IMG/VR virus record: IMGVR_UViG_3300047372_000605
Coordinates: 1 to 64,000 of that record
Length of the DNA stretch: 64,000 nucleotides
From: a virus
Strand: one strand, 5' to 3'
Below the pieces are notes generated by a model. The model ran no database searches. It was not told the origin of the DNA and saw only the letters and a program-made list of their open reading frames with translations. The position numbers were made by a program, and so were the translations under genes. Of the stretch, positions 9,304 through 18,068 are shown piece after piece; within the stretch, counting starts at the first letter, position 1, and the number at the start of each line of letters is the position of its first letter.

Positions 9304-11391
9304 ATGGCAGAAGTACTTTTATCCCCAGGTGTATTAGCAAGAGAAAATGACTCTTCACAAGTATCCTCACAACCAATAGAAGCTGGTTGTGCTATAGTGG
9401 GTCCTACCGTAAAAGGTCCAGTTAATATCCCAACAATAGTAACATCTTACTCAGATTACCAAAATAGATTTGGTACAGTTGTAGAAAGTGGTAGTAATGA
9501 ATATACTTACTTTACTTCTGTATCTGCATACAATTATTTTCAACAAGGAGGAGATTCATTACTAGTAACTAGAGTAGTTAGTGGTTCTTATACTAGTGCT
9601 ACTAGTTCTAAAATTGAAAACTCTGATACAGCGGTAGCAGGAGCAAAAGCAGCAGCATCATTTAATTATTTAGTTCCTGCTGTAAATTATGGATTAAATA
9701 TAAATACTCCAACAACAAATCCAATGTTTATTTCTTCTTCTTTTAGTTACAATCTTCCAGGAGCTGACTTGTATTATTATACAGGTTCACAAGCTGGATT
9801 TGTAGGTAAAGTAAATGAAATAATTGGATCTTCAGGAACTAATGAAATTATTATAAATGAAGATGGTGGAGCAGCATTATCTATAACAGCTTCAGTTGCT
9901 GGAATCTTATTTAATGGTTCAACTGTTAAATCTGGTTCACAAAATGCTTTACTTCAAGGAAATGGTGTAACAATAGCTACTTTAGCTGGAGGAACAGCTT
10001 CAACCTTTAATTCAACTTTAGAATTAGAAACATTAGCTGTAGGAGCAATACAAAACAATACTTCAACAGAAGGTTCTAGAGGACAATTAGCTAGTGGTAC
10101 TAAAGATAATGTTAGATGGGAAGTAATATCCCCAGATACATCCTCAGGTACATTTAGTCTTTTAATTAGACAAGGAGATGATATTACTAGCCAGAAAAAA
10201 GTACTAGAAACTTGGACTAACTTATCCTTAGATCCAAATGCTTCAAATTATGTATCAAGAGTAATAGGAGACCAAAAACAATCAGTAAAAACTGATGGTA
10301 CTACTTATTATTTACAAATGGAAGGACTATATGCTAATGCTTCTAGATATGTAAGAGTAAAATCAGTAAATTCTAAAACATTAAATTATTTTGACAATGC
10401 TGGAGACCCAAAATCTCAATATACTAGCTCTATTCCTGTAGCTGGTTCAGGTTCGTTTGGAGCTGCTTTAGGTATTGATTTTAATAATATAAGTGCTAAT
10501 TTTAACCAAAATATTAATGCTACTAACACTCAAGGTTTAATAGGAAGTAACTATACTACAGCATTAAATTTATTAGCAAATAAAGACGAATTCCAATATA
10601 ATGTTCTTTCAATCCCTGGATTATATAGAGAAGATTATGCATCTCAAATTTCATCAATGGTTAATAATTGTCAATTTAGAGGTGATTCAATAGCAGTAAT
10701 AGATGGTGTTGCTTATGACAAATCAATAACAGCGGCAAAAACACAAGCTGCAGGAGTTGATTCCTCATATGCTGCTATGTATTGGCCTTGGTTACAAACA
10801 ATTGATCCTGATTTAGGAGATCAAGTTTGGGTACCAGCTTCAGCAATGATGCCAGGAGTATTTGCTTATAACGATTCAGTTTCAGAAGCATGGTTTGCAC
10901 CTGCAGGATTAAATAGAGGTGGATTATCATCAGTAATAAGAGCTGAAAGAAAATTAACTAATGGTAATAGAGATGAACTATACCAAGCAAACATCAACCC
11001 AATAGCTACATTCCCAAACACAGGAGTAGTAGTATTTGGTCAGAAAACATTACAGAAAAAAGCTAGTGCTTTAGATAGAGTAAATGTAAGGAGATTATTA
11101 ATTGCTTTAAAAGGATTTATTTCTCAAATAGCAGATAATTTAGTATTCGAACAAAATACAATAGCTACAAGAAATAATTTCTTAGCACAAGTTAACCCAT
11201 ACTTAGAAAGCGTACAACAAAGACAAGGATTATATGCCTTTAAAGTAGTAATGGATGATAGTAATAACACACCAGATGTTATAGATAGAAATCAATTAAT
11301 TGGGCAAATATATTTACAGCCAACCAAAACAGCTGAATTTATATACCTAGATTTCAATGTATTACCAACTGGAGCAGTATTTCCATCATAA
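9304..11391 (+). CDS. Contractile tail sheath protein (T4 gp18-like)
   Basis: This 695-residue protein has the usual sheath opening, LSPGVLARENDSSQ, in which the PGV motif marks the first strand that links sheath subunits. It continues with an AIVGPTVKGPVNIPTIV segment and a long variable middle. The C-terminal third carries conserved sheath features: the WPWLQTIDP region, RAERKLTNGNRDELYQANINPIATF, then the RLLIALKGFI helix and the closing FIYLDFNVLPTGAVFPS region. The length is close to T4 gp18. The tube gene follows with its own promoter. In the virion it forms the contracting outer tube. The assignment is strong. Confidence 0.93.
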   Translation: MAEVLLSPGVLARENDSSQVSSQPIEAGCAIVGPTVKGPVNIPTIVTSYSDYQNRFGTVVESGSNEYTYFTSVSAYNYFQQGGDSLLVTRVVSGSYTSATSSKIENSDTAVAGAKAAASFNYLVPAVNYGLNINTPTTNPMFISSSFSYNLPGADLYYYTGSQAGFVGKVNEIIGSSGTNEIIINEDGGAALSITASVAGILFNGSTVKSGSQNALLQGNGVTIATLAGGTASTFNSTLELETLAVGAIQNNTSTEGSRGQLASGTKDNVRWEVISPDTSSGTFSLLIRQGDDITSQKKVLETWTNLSLDPNASNYVSRVIGDQKQSVKTDGTTYYLQMEGLYANASRYVRVKSVNSKTLNYFDNAGDPKSQYTSSIPVAGSGSFGAALGIDFNNISANFNQNINATNTQGLIGSNYTTALNLLANKDEFQYNVLSIPGLYREDYASQISSMVNNCQFRGDSIAVIDGVAYDKSITAAKTQAAGVDSSYAAMYWPWLQTIDPDLGDQVWVPASAMMPGVFAYNDSVSEAWFAPAGLNRGGLSSVIRAERKLTNGNRDELYQANINPIATFPNTGVVVFGQKTLQKKASALDRVNVRRLLIALKGFISQIADNLVFEQNTIATRNNFLAQVNPYLESVQQRQGLYAFKVVMDDSNNTPDVIDRNQLIGQIYLQPTKTAEFIYLDFNVLPTGAVFPS

Positions 11392-11407
11392 AAGCTAAAA
11401 AAATTAA

Positions 11408-11421
11408 TATTTATAATAAAT
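11408..11421 (+). promoter_or_regulatory. Putative late promoter of the tail tube gene
   Basis: The exact 14-base form TATTTATAATAAAT lies nine bases before the ATG at 11431. The same 14 bases occur before the 12020, 13126 and 35827 genes. Confidence 0.6.
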
Positions 11422-11430
11422 TAACAGAAC

Positions 11431-11919
11431 ATGCCAGTAATAGATCCAAATGAAATATTTTTTACCGCTTTTGAGCCAAAACAAGCTAATAGGTTTATCC
11501 TATACATGGATGGCATACCAAGCTTTATAGTAAAAGGGGTAAGTGCAGTATCACTAACACAAGGTGAAGTAATATTAAACCACATAAACATTCAAAGAAA
11601 AGTAAAAGGTAAAACTACTTGGAATGATATCACAATGACATTATTCGACCCAATTACACCTTCAGGTGCTCAAGCAGTAATGGAGTGGGTAAGACTACAT
11701 CACGAATCTGTAACAGGTAGAGATGGTTATTCTGATTTCTATAAGAAAGATCTAAGATTAGACGTATTAGGTCCAGTAGGTGATATAGTTTCTGAATGGA
11801 TACTAAAAGGCGCTTTTGTTAAAGAAGCAACATTTGGAGATTACAACTGGGACACTGAAAACGAAGCAAAACAAATAGAAGTAACGTTAGCAGTAGATTA
11901 TTGTGTATTAAATTTCTAA
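11431..11919 (+). CDS. Tail tube protein (T4 gp19-like)
   Basis: This 162-residue protein directly follows the sheath gene, the usual order in contractile phages. Its sequence fits the T4 gp19-like tube family. It starts with the ANRFILYMDGIPSFIVKGV strand pair, continues through the KVKGKTTWNDITMTLFDPI segment and the WVRLHH helix, and ends with a strand containing EVTLAVDYCVLNF. It builds the inner tube through which DNA passes. A clear intrinsic terminator follows, so sheath and tube may form one late unit with an internal promoter. Confidence 0.93.
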   Translation: MPVIDPNEIFFTAFEPKQANRFILYMDGIPSFIVKGVSAVSLTQGEVILNHINIQRKVKGKTTWNDITMTLFDPITPSGAQAVMEWVRLHHESVTGRDGYSDFYKKDLRLDVLGPVGDIVSEWILKGAFVKEATFGDYNWDTENEAKQIEVTLAVDYCVLNF

Positions 11920-11944
11920 TAAAGATTTAAATATTTTATTAAAG

Positions 11945-11973
11945 GGAGCTTGGCTATGTCAAGCTCCTTTTTT
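11945..11973 (+). terminator. Intrinsic terminator after the tail tube gene
   Basis: GGAGCTTG at 11945-11952 pairs perfectly with CAAGCTCC at 11960-11967 around a seven-base loop. Six T follow at 11968-11973. A late-type promoter starts eight bases later. Confidence 0.9.
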
Positions 11974-11980
11974 ATATTGA

Positions 11981-11994
11981 TATTTATAATAAAT
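11981..11994 (+). promoter_or_regulatory. Putative late promoter of the hub-assembly gene
   Basis: An exact TATTTATAATAAAT copy sits between the terminator and the ATG at 12020. Confidence 0.6.
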
Positions 11995-12019
11995 TAAAGT
12001 TATTAATAAATAAAAGATT

Positions 12020-12760
12020 ATGGCCGAATTTAAGTTACCTACTGAAGAAGTAGAATTACCCTCAAAAGGATTATTATATCCTAAAGAAAACCCTCTATCA
12101 TCTGGTAAAATAGAAATGAAATATATGACCGCAAAGGAAGAGGATATTTTAACTAATCAAAATTACATTCAAAAAGGTGTAGTAATAGATAAATTATTAC
12201 AATCTTTAATAGTTAATAAAGATATTAATTATAATGATTTATTAATAGGGGATAAAAATGCTATAATGGTAGCTGCTCGTATTTTATCTTATGGTAAAGA
12301 TTATGAATTTATTTGGGATGGACAATCTCAAAATATTGATTTATCTATTATGCAAAATAAAGAAATAGATGAAAAATTATTTCAATCAGGAGAAAATAAC
12401 TTTTCATTTACTTTACCCAACACAGAAAATCAAATAACATTTAAGTTACTAACACATGGTGATGATAAAAAAATAGATGCTGAAATAAAAGGATTAAAAA
12501 AGATAGATAAGCAAGGGGCTCATGAAGTAACAACTAGATTAGCCCACATAATTACTTCAATTAATGGTAGTGAAGAAAAAAAAGACATTAGAGAATTTGT
12601 TAAAGGGTATTTATTAGCTAAAGATGCTAGAGAGCTTAGAAATTATTATTCTAAAATATCACCGGATGTAGACATGAAAGTTTACCTAGATACAGAAGGT
12701 GGAGGAGAGGAGGTAGTAGACCTTCCTATAGGTCTTAACTTTTTTTGGCCTGACGCCTGA
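12020..12760 (+). CDS. Baseplate hub assembly protein (T4 gp26-like family)
   Basis: This 246-residue protein carries the pattern of the T4-like baseplate hub/assembly family: ELPSKGLLYP near residue 13, then IEMKYMTAKEEDIL and the NYIQKGVVIDKLLQSLI segment. The central part (about residues 100-150) is a beta domain and the C-terminal third is helical. The last sense codons (LNFFWPDA) lie just after a run of seven T at 12740-12746. The +1 frame continues for over 100 more codons with no ATG, GTG or TTG start before 12843, so a longer frameshifted product is likely. The family assignment is by pattern recognition. Confidence 0.7.
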   Translation: MAEFKLPTEEVELPSKGLLYPKENPLSSGKIEMKYMTAKEEDILTNQNYIQKGVVIDKLLQSLIVNKDINYNDLLIGDKNAIMVAARILSYGKDYEFIWDGQSQNIDLSIMQNKEIDEKLFQSGENNFSFTLPNTENQITFKLLTHGDDKKIDAEIKGLKKIDKQGAHEVTTRLAHIITSINGSEEKKDIREFVKGYLLAKDARELRNYYSKISPDVDMKVYLDTEGGGEEVVDLPIGLNFFWPDA

Positions 12761-13088
12761 GTATAGAACATTACTCTTCCAATCAATACATGATATAGTC
12801 TTTCATGGTAAAGGAGGATTTGATTATAACACAGTATATAATATGCCTATATGGTTAAGAAATTTTACATTACGTAGAATTTCAAACCATTATGAAAAAG
12901 AACATGCTGCTGCTACCGGTAAAACTGCAAAGGAACAATCTTGGGTTGATCCTTCAATGAAAAATAAAGCTAAACAATCTAACCCAGAATCTAACCAGGT
13001 TCAAATTCCAGATTTTTTACAAAATAAAAAAGCTCAAGAAACAACCAAACCTCCTTCTAACAGTAATAAGCGAACTTCATATAAATAA
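12741..13088 (+). CDS. Frameshifted extension of the hub-assembly protein (or separate small gene from ATG 12843)
   Basis: From the ATG at 12843 this frame gives an 81-residue basic protein. The frame is already open from 12732 and encodes protein-like sequence across the apparent gap (TPEYRTLLFQSIHDIVFH, then GKGGFDYNTVYNMPIWLRNF), with no usual start codon there. The MPIWLRNF segment looks like the middle of a conserved domain rather than an N-terminus. A +1 (or -2) slip on the seven T at 12740-12746 would join it to the upstream gene. The tail from about residue 45 of the ATG-started form is polar and probably disordered. A sequencing error or an unusual start cannot be excluded. Confidence 0.6.
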   Translation, partial: FFGLTPEYRTLLFQSIHDIVFHGKGGFDYNTVYNMPIWLRNFTLRRISNHYEKEHAAATGKTAKEQSWVDPSMKNKAKQSNPESNQVQIPDFLQNKKAQETTKPPSNSNKRTSYK

Positions 13089-13101
13089 CTATATTTTTAA
13101 A

Positions 13102-13115
13102 TATTTATAATAAAT
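13102..13115 (+). promoter_or_regulatory. Putative late promoter of the tape measure gene
   Basis: An exact TATTTATAATAAAT copy ends ten bases before the ATG at 13126. Confidence 0.6.
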
Positions 13116-13125
13116 CCACATTCTT

Positions 13126-15594
13126 ATGGCATTAGGAAAAGACTTTAGAAACTTAAAAGGAGATTTTGAAAAATTAAATCAGGAATCTGTTCAATTTCAA
13201 AGTGATTTAGTAGATATTGAAAAAACTATTAGACAGGTTGCAAAGGGTTCTAAGGATTTTGAATCTGCTATGGGTAATGCTGCAGCAACTGTTAAACAAT
13301 CCCAAAAGTTTGCGGAGGATTTAACTAAAGCTTCTACAGAGAATTTAAAATCTCAAAAAGAAATAGATAAAATTAAAAGAAAACAAGCTAAACTTTTAGG
13401 TGTTGAACAATCTATTAATGCTAGAATTAATTCTCTACTAGCTTTAAGAGTAAAACAAGGATCTCAAGAAGAAACTAATATTAAAAATGTTGTTAAAAGG
13501 TTATACGATGCTCAAGAAAGATTAGAAAAAATAAATGATGGTTATAGTGGTATATTAGATAAATCTGATAAAATAGCAAAATCTAATCCCTTTAAAGGTT
13601 TGGCAGATTTAGTATCAGATATTCCCGTCATTAATAAGTTATTAGGTAATTTAGTAAGTGCTTCTGATAAATATAGAAATACCATAATTGAAACTAATGA
13701 TTCATTCGAAGCTTTATTAGCGGGTTCTACGGAATATTTTAAATTATTAGCAAAAACAATTGCAATTTTTTCAATTAAAATATTAAAAGATGGAATTGTA
13801 GGTATAGATAAATCTTCTAAAGCACTGGCTGCTAATTTAGGAATTTCAAACCAAAATGCAAGAAACTTAAATAGATCATTCCAAGACCAGGCTAAGTCAT
13901 TGCAAGGAATGTTTATGACTTTTGTAAAAATAAGAGAAGCTCAAATAATACTTACAGAATTATCAGGAGTTCAAAATACTTTTTCGGCAGAAACAGCTGG
14001 TACTTTTTCTATATTAACCAAAAATTTAGGAATATCAGATGCTATTAGTTCAAAATTAAATTCTACCTCTATACTTGTAGGTTCTAATTTAAAAGACCAA
14101 GTTGAGTCAACAATAGGATTAGTTAGATTTAATAATCAAAGATTCAATATTGCAGTATCAGAAAAAGTAGTAATGCAAGAAATAGCTAACATTAGTTCTA
14201 ATGTAGCTATGTCAATGGCAGCTCAAGGAAAAAATCTTGCTAGTGCTGTTTATCAAGCTCAAAAATTAGGGCTATCAATGCAACAGATAGAAAAAACAGC
14301 ATCAAGTTTATTAGAATTTGAATCATCTATTACAAATGAACTAGAAGCTGAATTATTAATAGGTAAAGATCTTAATTTAGAAAGAGCTAGATTAGCTGCT
14401 TTAAATAATGACATACAAAGGGTAACCGAAGAAATTGGTAAACAGGGTATTACTCAAAGTAGTTTCTCAAGAATGAACGCTATTCAACAATCTTCTATAG
14501 CTAAAGCCTTAGGTATGACCGCTGCAGGAATGGGAGATATGTTTGCTAAGCAAGCTACATTTAAAAGGTTAGGAGCTCAAGATATAGGAGGAGTCCAAGA
14601 AATAATCCAACAAATGAGAAAAGATGGTTTTTCTAGAAAACAAATTCAAGATAAAATAGGAAATGATGCATTGTTAGAAGCAGCCAATAATAGAACAATG
14701 CAAGAGCAAATGCAAGATTTAATTGATACTATATCTGGAAAATTTATAGATTTAATGCTATCCATTTTACAAAAATTGAAAAGTTTATTAGATTTTTTCA
14801 CAGGAGGAGATGGTCCTAATAGAGCAATGAAAGGTGCCCTTCAAGCTACGGCATTAGGAAGTGTGGGTGCTGTATCAACTGCTGGAAGAATAGCTAAATC
14901 AACAGCTGGAATGATAGGTTTAACTGGCTTAATGAGTAAATCTGCAGGTGCTAGTGCTAGTGCTGCAGGTTCTGCATTTCAAACAGGGAGATTTGCTAGT
15001 GGACCAAGAGCAGGACAACAATTTTTCAAAGTTGGTGGAAAATTTGCCAGTGAATCAAGTTTTAGGGCTGCACAAGCTGCTTCTAGAACAGGATCAACTG
15101 CAGTAAAAACAGCGTCTAATGTTGGTAGATTTGCTAAATTTGGAGGAACAGCTATGAAAGGTTTAGGAAGAATAGCAGCACCTTTAGCTATAGCAGGAGT
15201 AGGATTTGATGCTTATCAGAATTTTAATGATAAAAGTTTATCAGGAGGAGATGCAGCCTTAAAAACATTAGATCAAAATAAAGGATTAGCAGCTGGAACA
15301 GCTGCGGGATTAGCACTTGCTCCACTTACTGGAGGAATTAGTATGTTGGCAGGACCTTTAATTGGTGGAGTTATAGATATGTTTGCGGGTACTTTTGGAG
15401 ATTATGGGGATAAAAACTTAGAAGAACAAAAGAAAACAAACGAATTACTTTTAGCTAATAACCAGCAATTAATGGCTCAAACACAAGAACTATATGAAGC
15501 TATTGCAAGAGCTAGATCTGTATCTATAGATGGGGATTTATTAACTAGTAATTCTGGTATAAATAACACCGGAGGTGGAAGGAATATTCCTTAA
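13126..15594 (+). CDS. Probable tail tape measure / baseplate hub protein (T4 gp29 position)
   Basis: The first 150 of 822 residues are strongly helical and charged, consistent with a coiled coil. The middle is helical with many Gln, Ser and Ala. Residues about 560-760 are Gly/Ala-rich with hydrophobic stretches (for example GTAAGLALAPLTGGI and MLAGPLIGGVIDMF), as is common in tape measure proteins that interact with the membrane during DNA entry. It follows the hub-assembly gene and precedes baseplate genes, matching the place of gene 29 in T4-like genomes. No peptidase motif was seen. The assignment rests on composition and position. Confidence 0.65.
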   Translation: MALGKDFRNLKGDFEKLNQESVQFQSDLVDIEKTIRQVAKGSKDFESAMGNAAATVKQSQKFAEDLTKASTENLKSQKEIDKIKRKQAKLLGVEQSINARINSLLALRVKQGSQEETNIKNVVKRLYDAQERLEKINDGYSGILDKSDKIAKSNPFKGLADLVSDIPVINKLLGNLVSASDKYRNTIIETNDSFEALLAGSTEYFKLLAKTIAIFSIKILKDGIVGIDKSSKALAANLGISNQNARNLNRSFQDQAKSLQGMFMTFVKIREAQIILTELSGVQNTFSAETAGTFSILTKNLGISDAISSKLNSTSILVGSNLKDQVESTIGLVRFNNQRFNIAVSEKVVMQEIANISSNVAMSMAAQGKNLASAVYQAQKLGLSMQQIEKTASSLLEFESSITNELEAELLIGKDLNLERARLAALNNDIQRVTEEIGKQGITQSSFSRMNAIQQSSIAKALGMTAAGMGDMFAKQATFKRLGAQDIGGVQEIIQQMRKDGFSRKQIQDKIGNDALLEAANNRTMQEQMQDLIDTISGKFIDLMLSILQKLKSLLDFFTGGDGPNRAMKGALQATALGSVGAVSTAGRIAKSTAGMIGLTGLMSKSAGASASAAGSAFQTGRFASGPRAGQQFFKVGGKFASESSFRAAQAASRTGSTAVKTASNVGRFAKFGGTAMKGLGRIAAPLAIAGVGFDAYQNFNDKSLSGGDAALKTLDQNKGLAAGTAAGLALAPLTGGISMLAGPLIGGVIDMFAGTFGDYGDKNLEEQKKTNELLLANNQQLMAQTQELYEAIARARSVSIDGDLLTSNSGINNTGGGRNIP

Positions 15595-15597
15595 TAA

Positions 15598-15605
15598 TAT
15601 TTATA
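15598..15605 (+). promoter_or_regulatory. Putative late promoter before 15620
   Basis: TATTTATAAC lies directly after the tape measure stop codon and 14 bases before the preferred ATG at 15620. Its place supports that start over the in-frame ATG at 15575. Confidence 0.5.
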
Positions 15606-15619
15606 ACAAAACAATAATT

Positions 15620-15856
15620 ATGGGACTACAAAAAAAATTAACAGTACAGGGTTCACCTTTATCTAAAAATAATGGGGCTAATGTATCTATTATGCCAGGA
15701 ACATCACCTTTATCAGAATTACATTATGAATATTCAATTAATGGAAATCCTAGTTTAGCAGGAAAGCCAAACCCATCAGATTTAGATTTAAATGGTTTAA
15801 AACCTTCTAATTCTTATGATGTAACAGCACCAACTGAAGGATTAGGTAGAATATAA
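15620..15856 (+). CDS. Small structural protein
   Basis: A 78-residue protein if started at ATG 15620 (MGLQKKLTVQGSPLSK). An in-frame ATG at 15575 lies inside the tape measure gene and upstream of the promoter motif, so the later start is preferred. It is rich in Pro, Ser and Asn (PGTSPLSELHYEYSINGNPSLAG) and probably extended. The next gene starts eight bases after its stop. It lies among baseplate genes, so a virion role is likely. No family was recognised. Confidence 0.6.
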   Translation: MGLQKKLTVQGSPLSKNNGANVSIMPGTSPLSELHYEYSINGNPSLAGKPNPSDLDLNGLKPSNSYDVTAPTEGLGRI

Positions 15857-15863
15857 TTAATAT

Positions 15864-17765
15864 ATGTCATTTTTATTAACTCTTCAAACAGATCTTAAAT
15901 CTTTAAGATTTGGAAAGGATCGTCCTGAAGGAGGCTCTAGTCAACAACCATATGTAAAAACAGCAATACCCCCTCAACAAGAAGGATATGCTGAAACAAT
16001 GAATGTACTAGGAACCCCTATAGGAACGGGGACTGATGCTTTAATAAGAGGTGGGATATCATCAGCAGAACACGTAGCTAAAGATTTAGAAAGAATAGGT
16101 AAATGGTTTTTTGATACTACAAGCCCTAGAGGACTTCAATTTGTAGCTAACCAAGGAATACTATCAGAAATATCAGTAAGAACTCAAGCTTCATTGGGTG
16201 CTAAACCAAATCAAGGTTTTTATTCTCCATTACAAACTTTATATCAAATAGGAACTAACAATGTAGGAGGTCATTCCAATAGATTTTTAAAAGGTTTATT
16301 AAATCCCCTTAAACAAACAAGAGGATATTTAGATTCAACTGGAACCCCAGGAGCATCTACTGTAACACCAAATTTTGTAACAAATCGTATTATAGGAGGG
16401 GCTGATGGGAGTGAAAATAGACTTGTATTATTAAACGAAATTAAACAACTTAACTTAAAAACAGACAAAACCCAAGCAGGTGCTTTAAAAATATCCAAAG
16501 CTTTACTTAATAATAATATTCAAATTAGTGCACCTAATGAAATATTTGAATATCAGGGAGGACCTAATTCAATTTTAGGAGCAGGAAATACCCAAATAAA
16601 GTTTGCTACTGATCAAACAGGAGCACCTTTAAGAACAGGAATTAATAATTTTAGAATTAAAGAAAGTTTAGGAAATATAGATTATAAAATAGTTAGAGTA
16701 GGTTATTCTTTAAAAGATCTTTCATCAATAGATGATTTTAGAAAACCAAAATTAAAAGACCAAAAATCTTCAATTATAATGGGTCTTTCACCTAATTATT
16801 CACAAGCTTCATCTGGAACAAATTTTACAATTGCTGGTAAATCAGATTCTAGAATTCATTATAAATCCCCAGGTCAAAGAGGAAATGTAATAGATTATAC
16901 TTTTGGTAAGACAGACCCACAAGGAAATCCTATAGGAGCTGTAGATTTAATTAATGCCCAACCTATATATAGATCAAGTGGGGTTAGAACTGATGAGGGA
17001 ATAAAAAAGAATGATTTAGTAAAATTTAGGATCGCAGCTATAGATACAGAAGACCCTAATAAAAAAGAATTTATACATTTTAGAGCATTTATAAATAATT
17101 TCACAGATAACTACCAAGGAAATTGGAGTACAGTGTCTTATATGGGTAGAGGAGAAGATTTTTATAGATATTCTAAATTTGGTAGAAATATTAATATGGA
17201 TTTTACAGTAGCTGCCCAATCAAAACCAGAAATAATGGAACAATATAGAAAATTAAACTTTTTAGTTTCTAATACTTTTCCAGATTACACAACAGCAGGT
17301 TATATGGCAGGACCTTTAGTCCAATTAACTATGGGAGGTTGGTGTTATGAATTGCCTGGTTTTTTAAATTCAATAACTTTAGATATTCCACAAGAATCCC
17401 CATGGGAAATTGGTATAAATACTTTAGGTAAGTTTGATAAATCAGTAAAAGAAATGCCTCATATGTGTAATGTAACTATGCAATTTACTCCAATTCACCC
17501 ATTTAGACCACAAAAACAAAATAATACTTATACTGAAGATAATCAAAATGAAATTGGAAAATATGGAAAGGAGCATTATATTCAATTATCCACAGGAGGA
17601 AAAAATAACAATTATGACAATGATAGATTTTTCAAACCAGACCCAAGATTTAATCTAAAACAACCACCCCCACCTCCAACTCAAGAAGAAAATGAAATGG
17701 ATGTTTTTGAAGAATTACCAAATCAAGATCTTATAAACAAGTATGGAAATTTAAATAGTTTTTAA
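15864..17765 (+). CDS. Baseplate or tail-completion structural protein
   Basis: This 633-residue protein has an N-terminal third rich in Gly, Thr and Pro. The compact C-terminal part, about residues 390-560, includes FIHFRAFINNFTDNYQGNW, YMGRGEDFYRYSKFGRNINM and the ESPWEIGINTLGKF region. These read like a beta-sandwich tail or baseplate domain with a Trp-rich core. The end is Pro-rich and acidic. It stands between the tape measure and a gp53-like gene, where T4-like phages place tube-cap and baseplate proteins (gp48/gp54). The exact equivalent was not determined. Confidence 0.6.
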   Translation: MSFLLTLQTDLKSLRFGKDRPEGGSSQQPYVKTAIPPQQEGYAETMNVLGTPIGTGTDALIRGGISSAEHVAKDLERIGKWFFDTTSPRGLQFVANQGILSEISVRTQASLGAKPNQGFYSPLQTLYQIGTNNVGGHSNRFLKGLLNPLKQTRGYLDSTGTPGASTVTPNFVTNRIIGGADGSENRLVLLNEIKQLNLKTDKTQAGALKISKALLNNNIQISAPNEIFEYQGGPNSILGAGNTQIKFATDQTGAPLRTGINNFRIKESLGNIDYKIVRVGYSLKDLSSIDDFRKPKLKDQKSSIIMGLSPNYSQASSGTNFTIAGKSDSRIHYKSPGQRGNVIDYTFGKTDPQGNPIGAVDLINAQPIYRSSGVRTDEGIKKNDLVKFRIAAIDTEDPNKKEFIHFRAFINNFTDNYQGNWSTVSYMGRGEDFYRYSKFGRNINMDFTVAAQSKPEIMEQYRKLNFLVSNTFPDYTTAGYMAGPLVQLTMGGWCYELPGFLNSITLDIPQESPWEIGINTLGKFDKSVKEMPHMCNVTMQFTPIHPFRPQKQNNTYTEDNQNEIGKYGKEHYIQLSTGGKNNNYDNDRFFKPDPRFNLKQPPPPPTQEENEMDVFEELPNQDLINKYGNLNSF

Positions 17766-18065
17766 ATGAATAGATATTCTCAAATACCAGAAACAAGATC
17801 CCCAGGGAAAAAATTAATGTACGAAACTGTACGTTATCCTGATATCCCTAAGTCATCTGAAGATACTTATGTTTATACTACTATTGGTGATAGATTTGAT
17901 ACTCTAGCTCAACAATTTTATGGAGATTCTACTTTATGGTGGATAATTTCAATTGCTAATGATAATTTAGTTCAAAATTCTTTAACACCCCCAATGGGTT
18001 CTCAAATAAGAATCCCACCTAACCCATCTCCAATTATAGCAAAGTTTAAATTAATAAATTCCTAA
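17766..18065 (+). CDS. Baseplate wedge protein with LysM-like fold (T4 gp53-like)
   Basis: This 99-residue protein starts on the base after the preceding stop codon. Residues about 35-85 have the LysM-type pattern found in gp53-like wedge proteins: GDRFDTLAQQFYGDSTLWWI, then SIANDN, then PPMGSQIRIP. The family holds baseplate wedges together. In this position the LysM-like fold probably serves assembly and not wall binding. The tight packing with 15864 and 18069 shows one baseplate operon. Confidence 0.75.
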   Translation: MNRYSQIPETRSPGKKLMYETVRYPDIPKSSEDTYVYTTIGDRFDTLAQQFYGDSTLWWIISIANDNLVQNSLTPPMGSQIRIPPNPSPIIAKFKLINS

Positions 18066-18068
18066 TAT

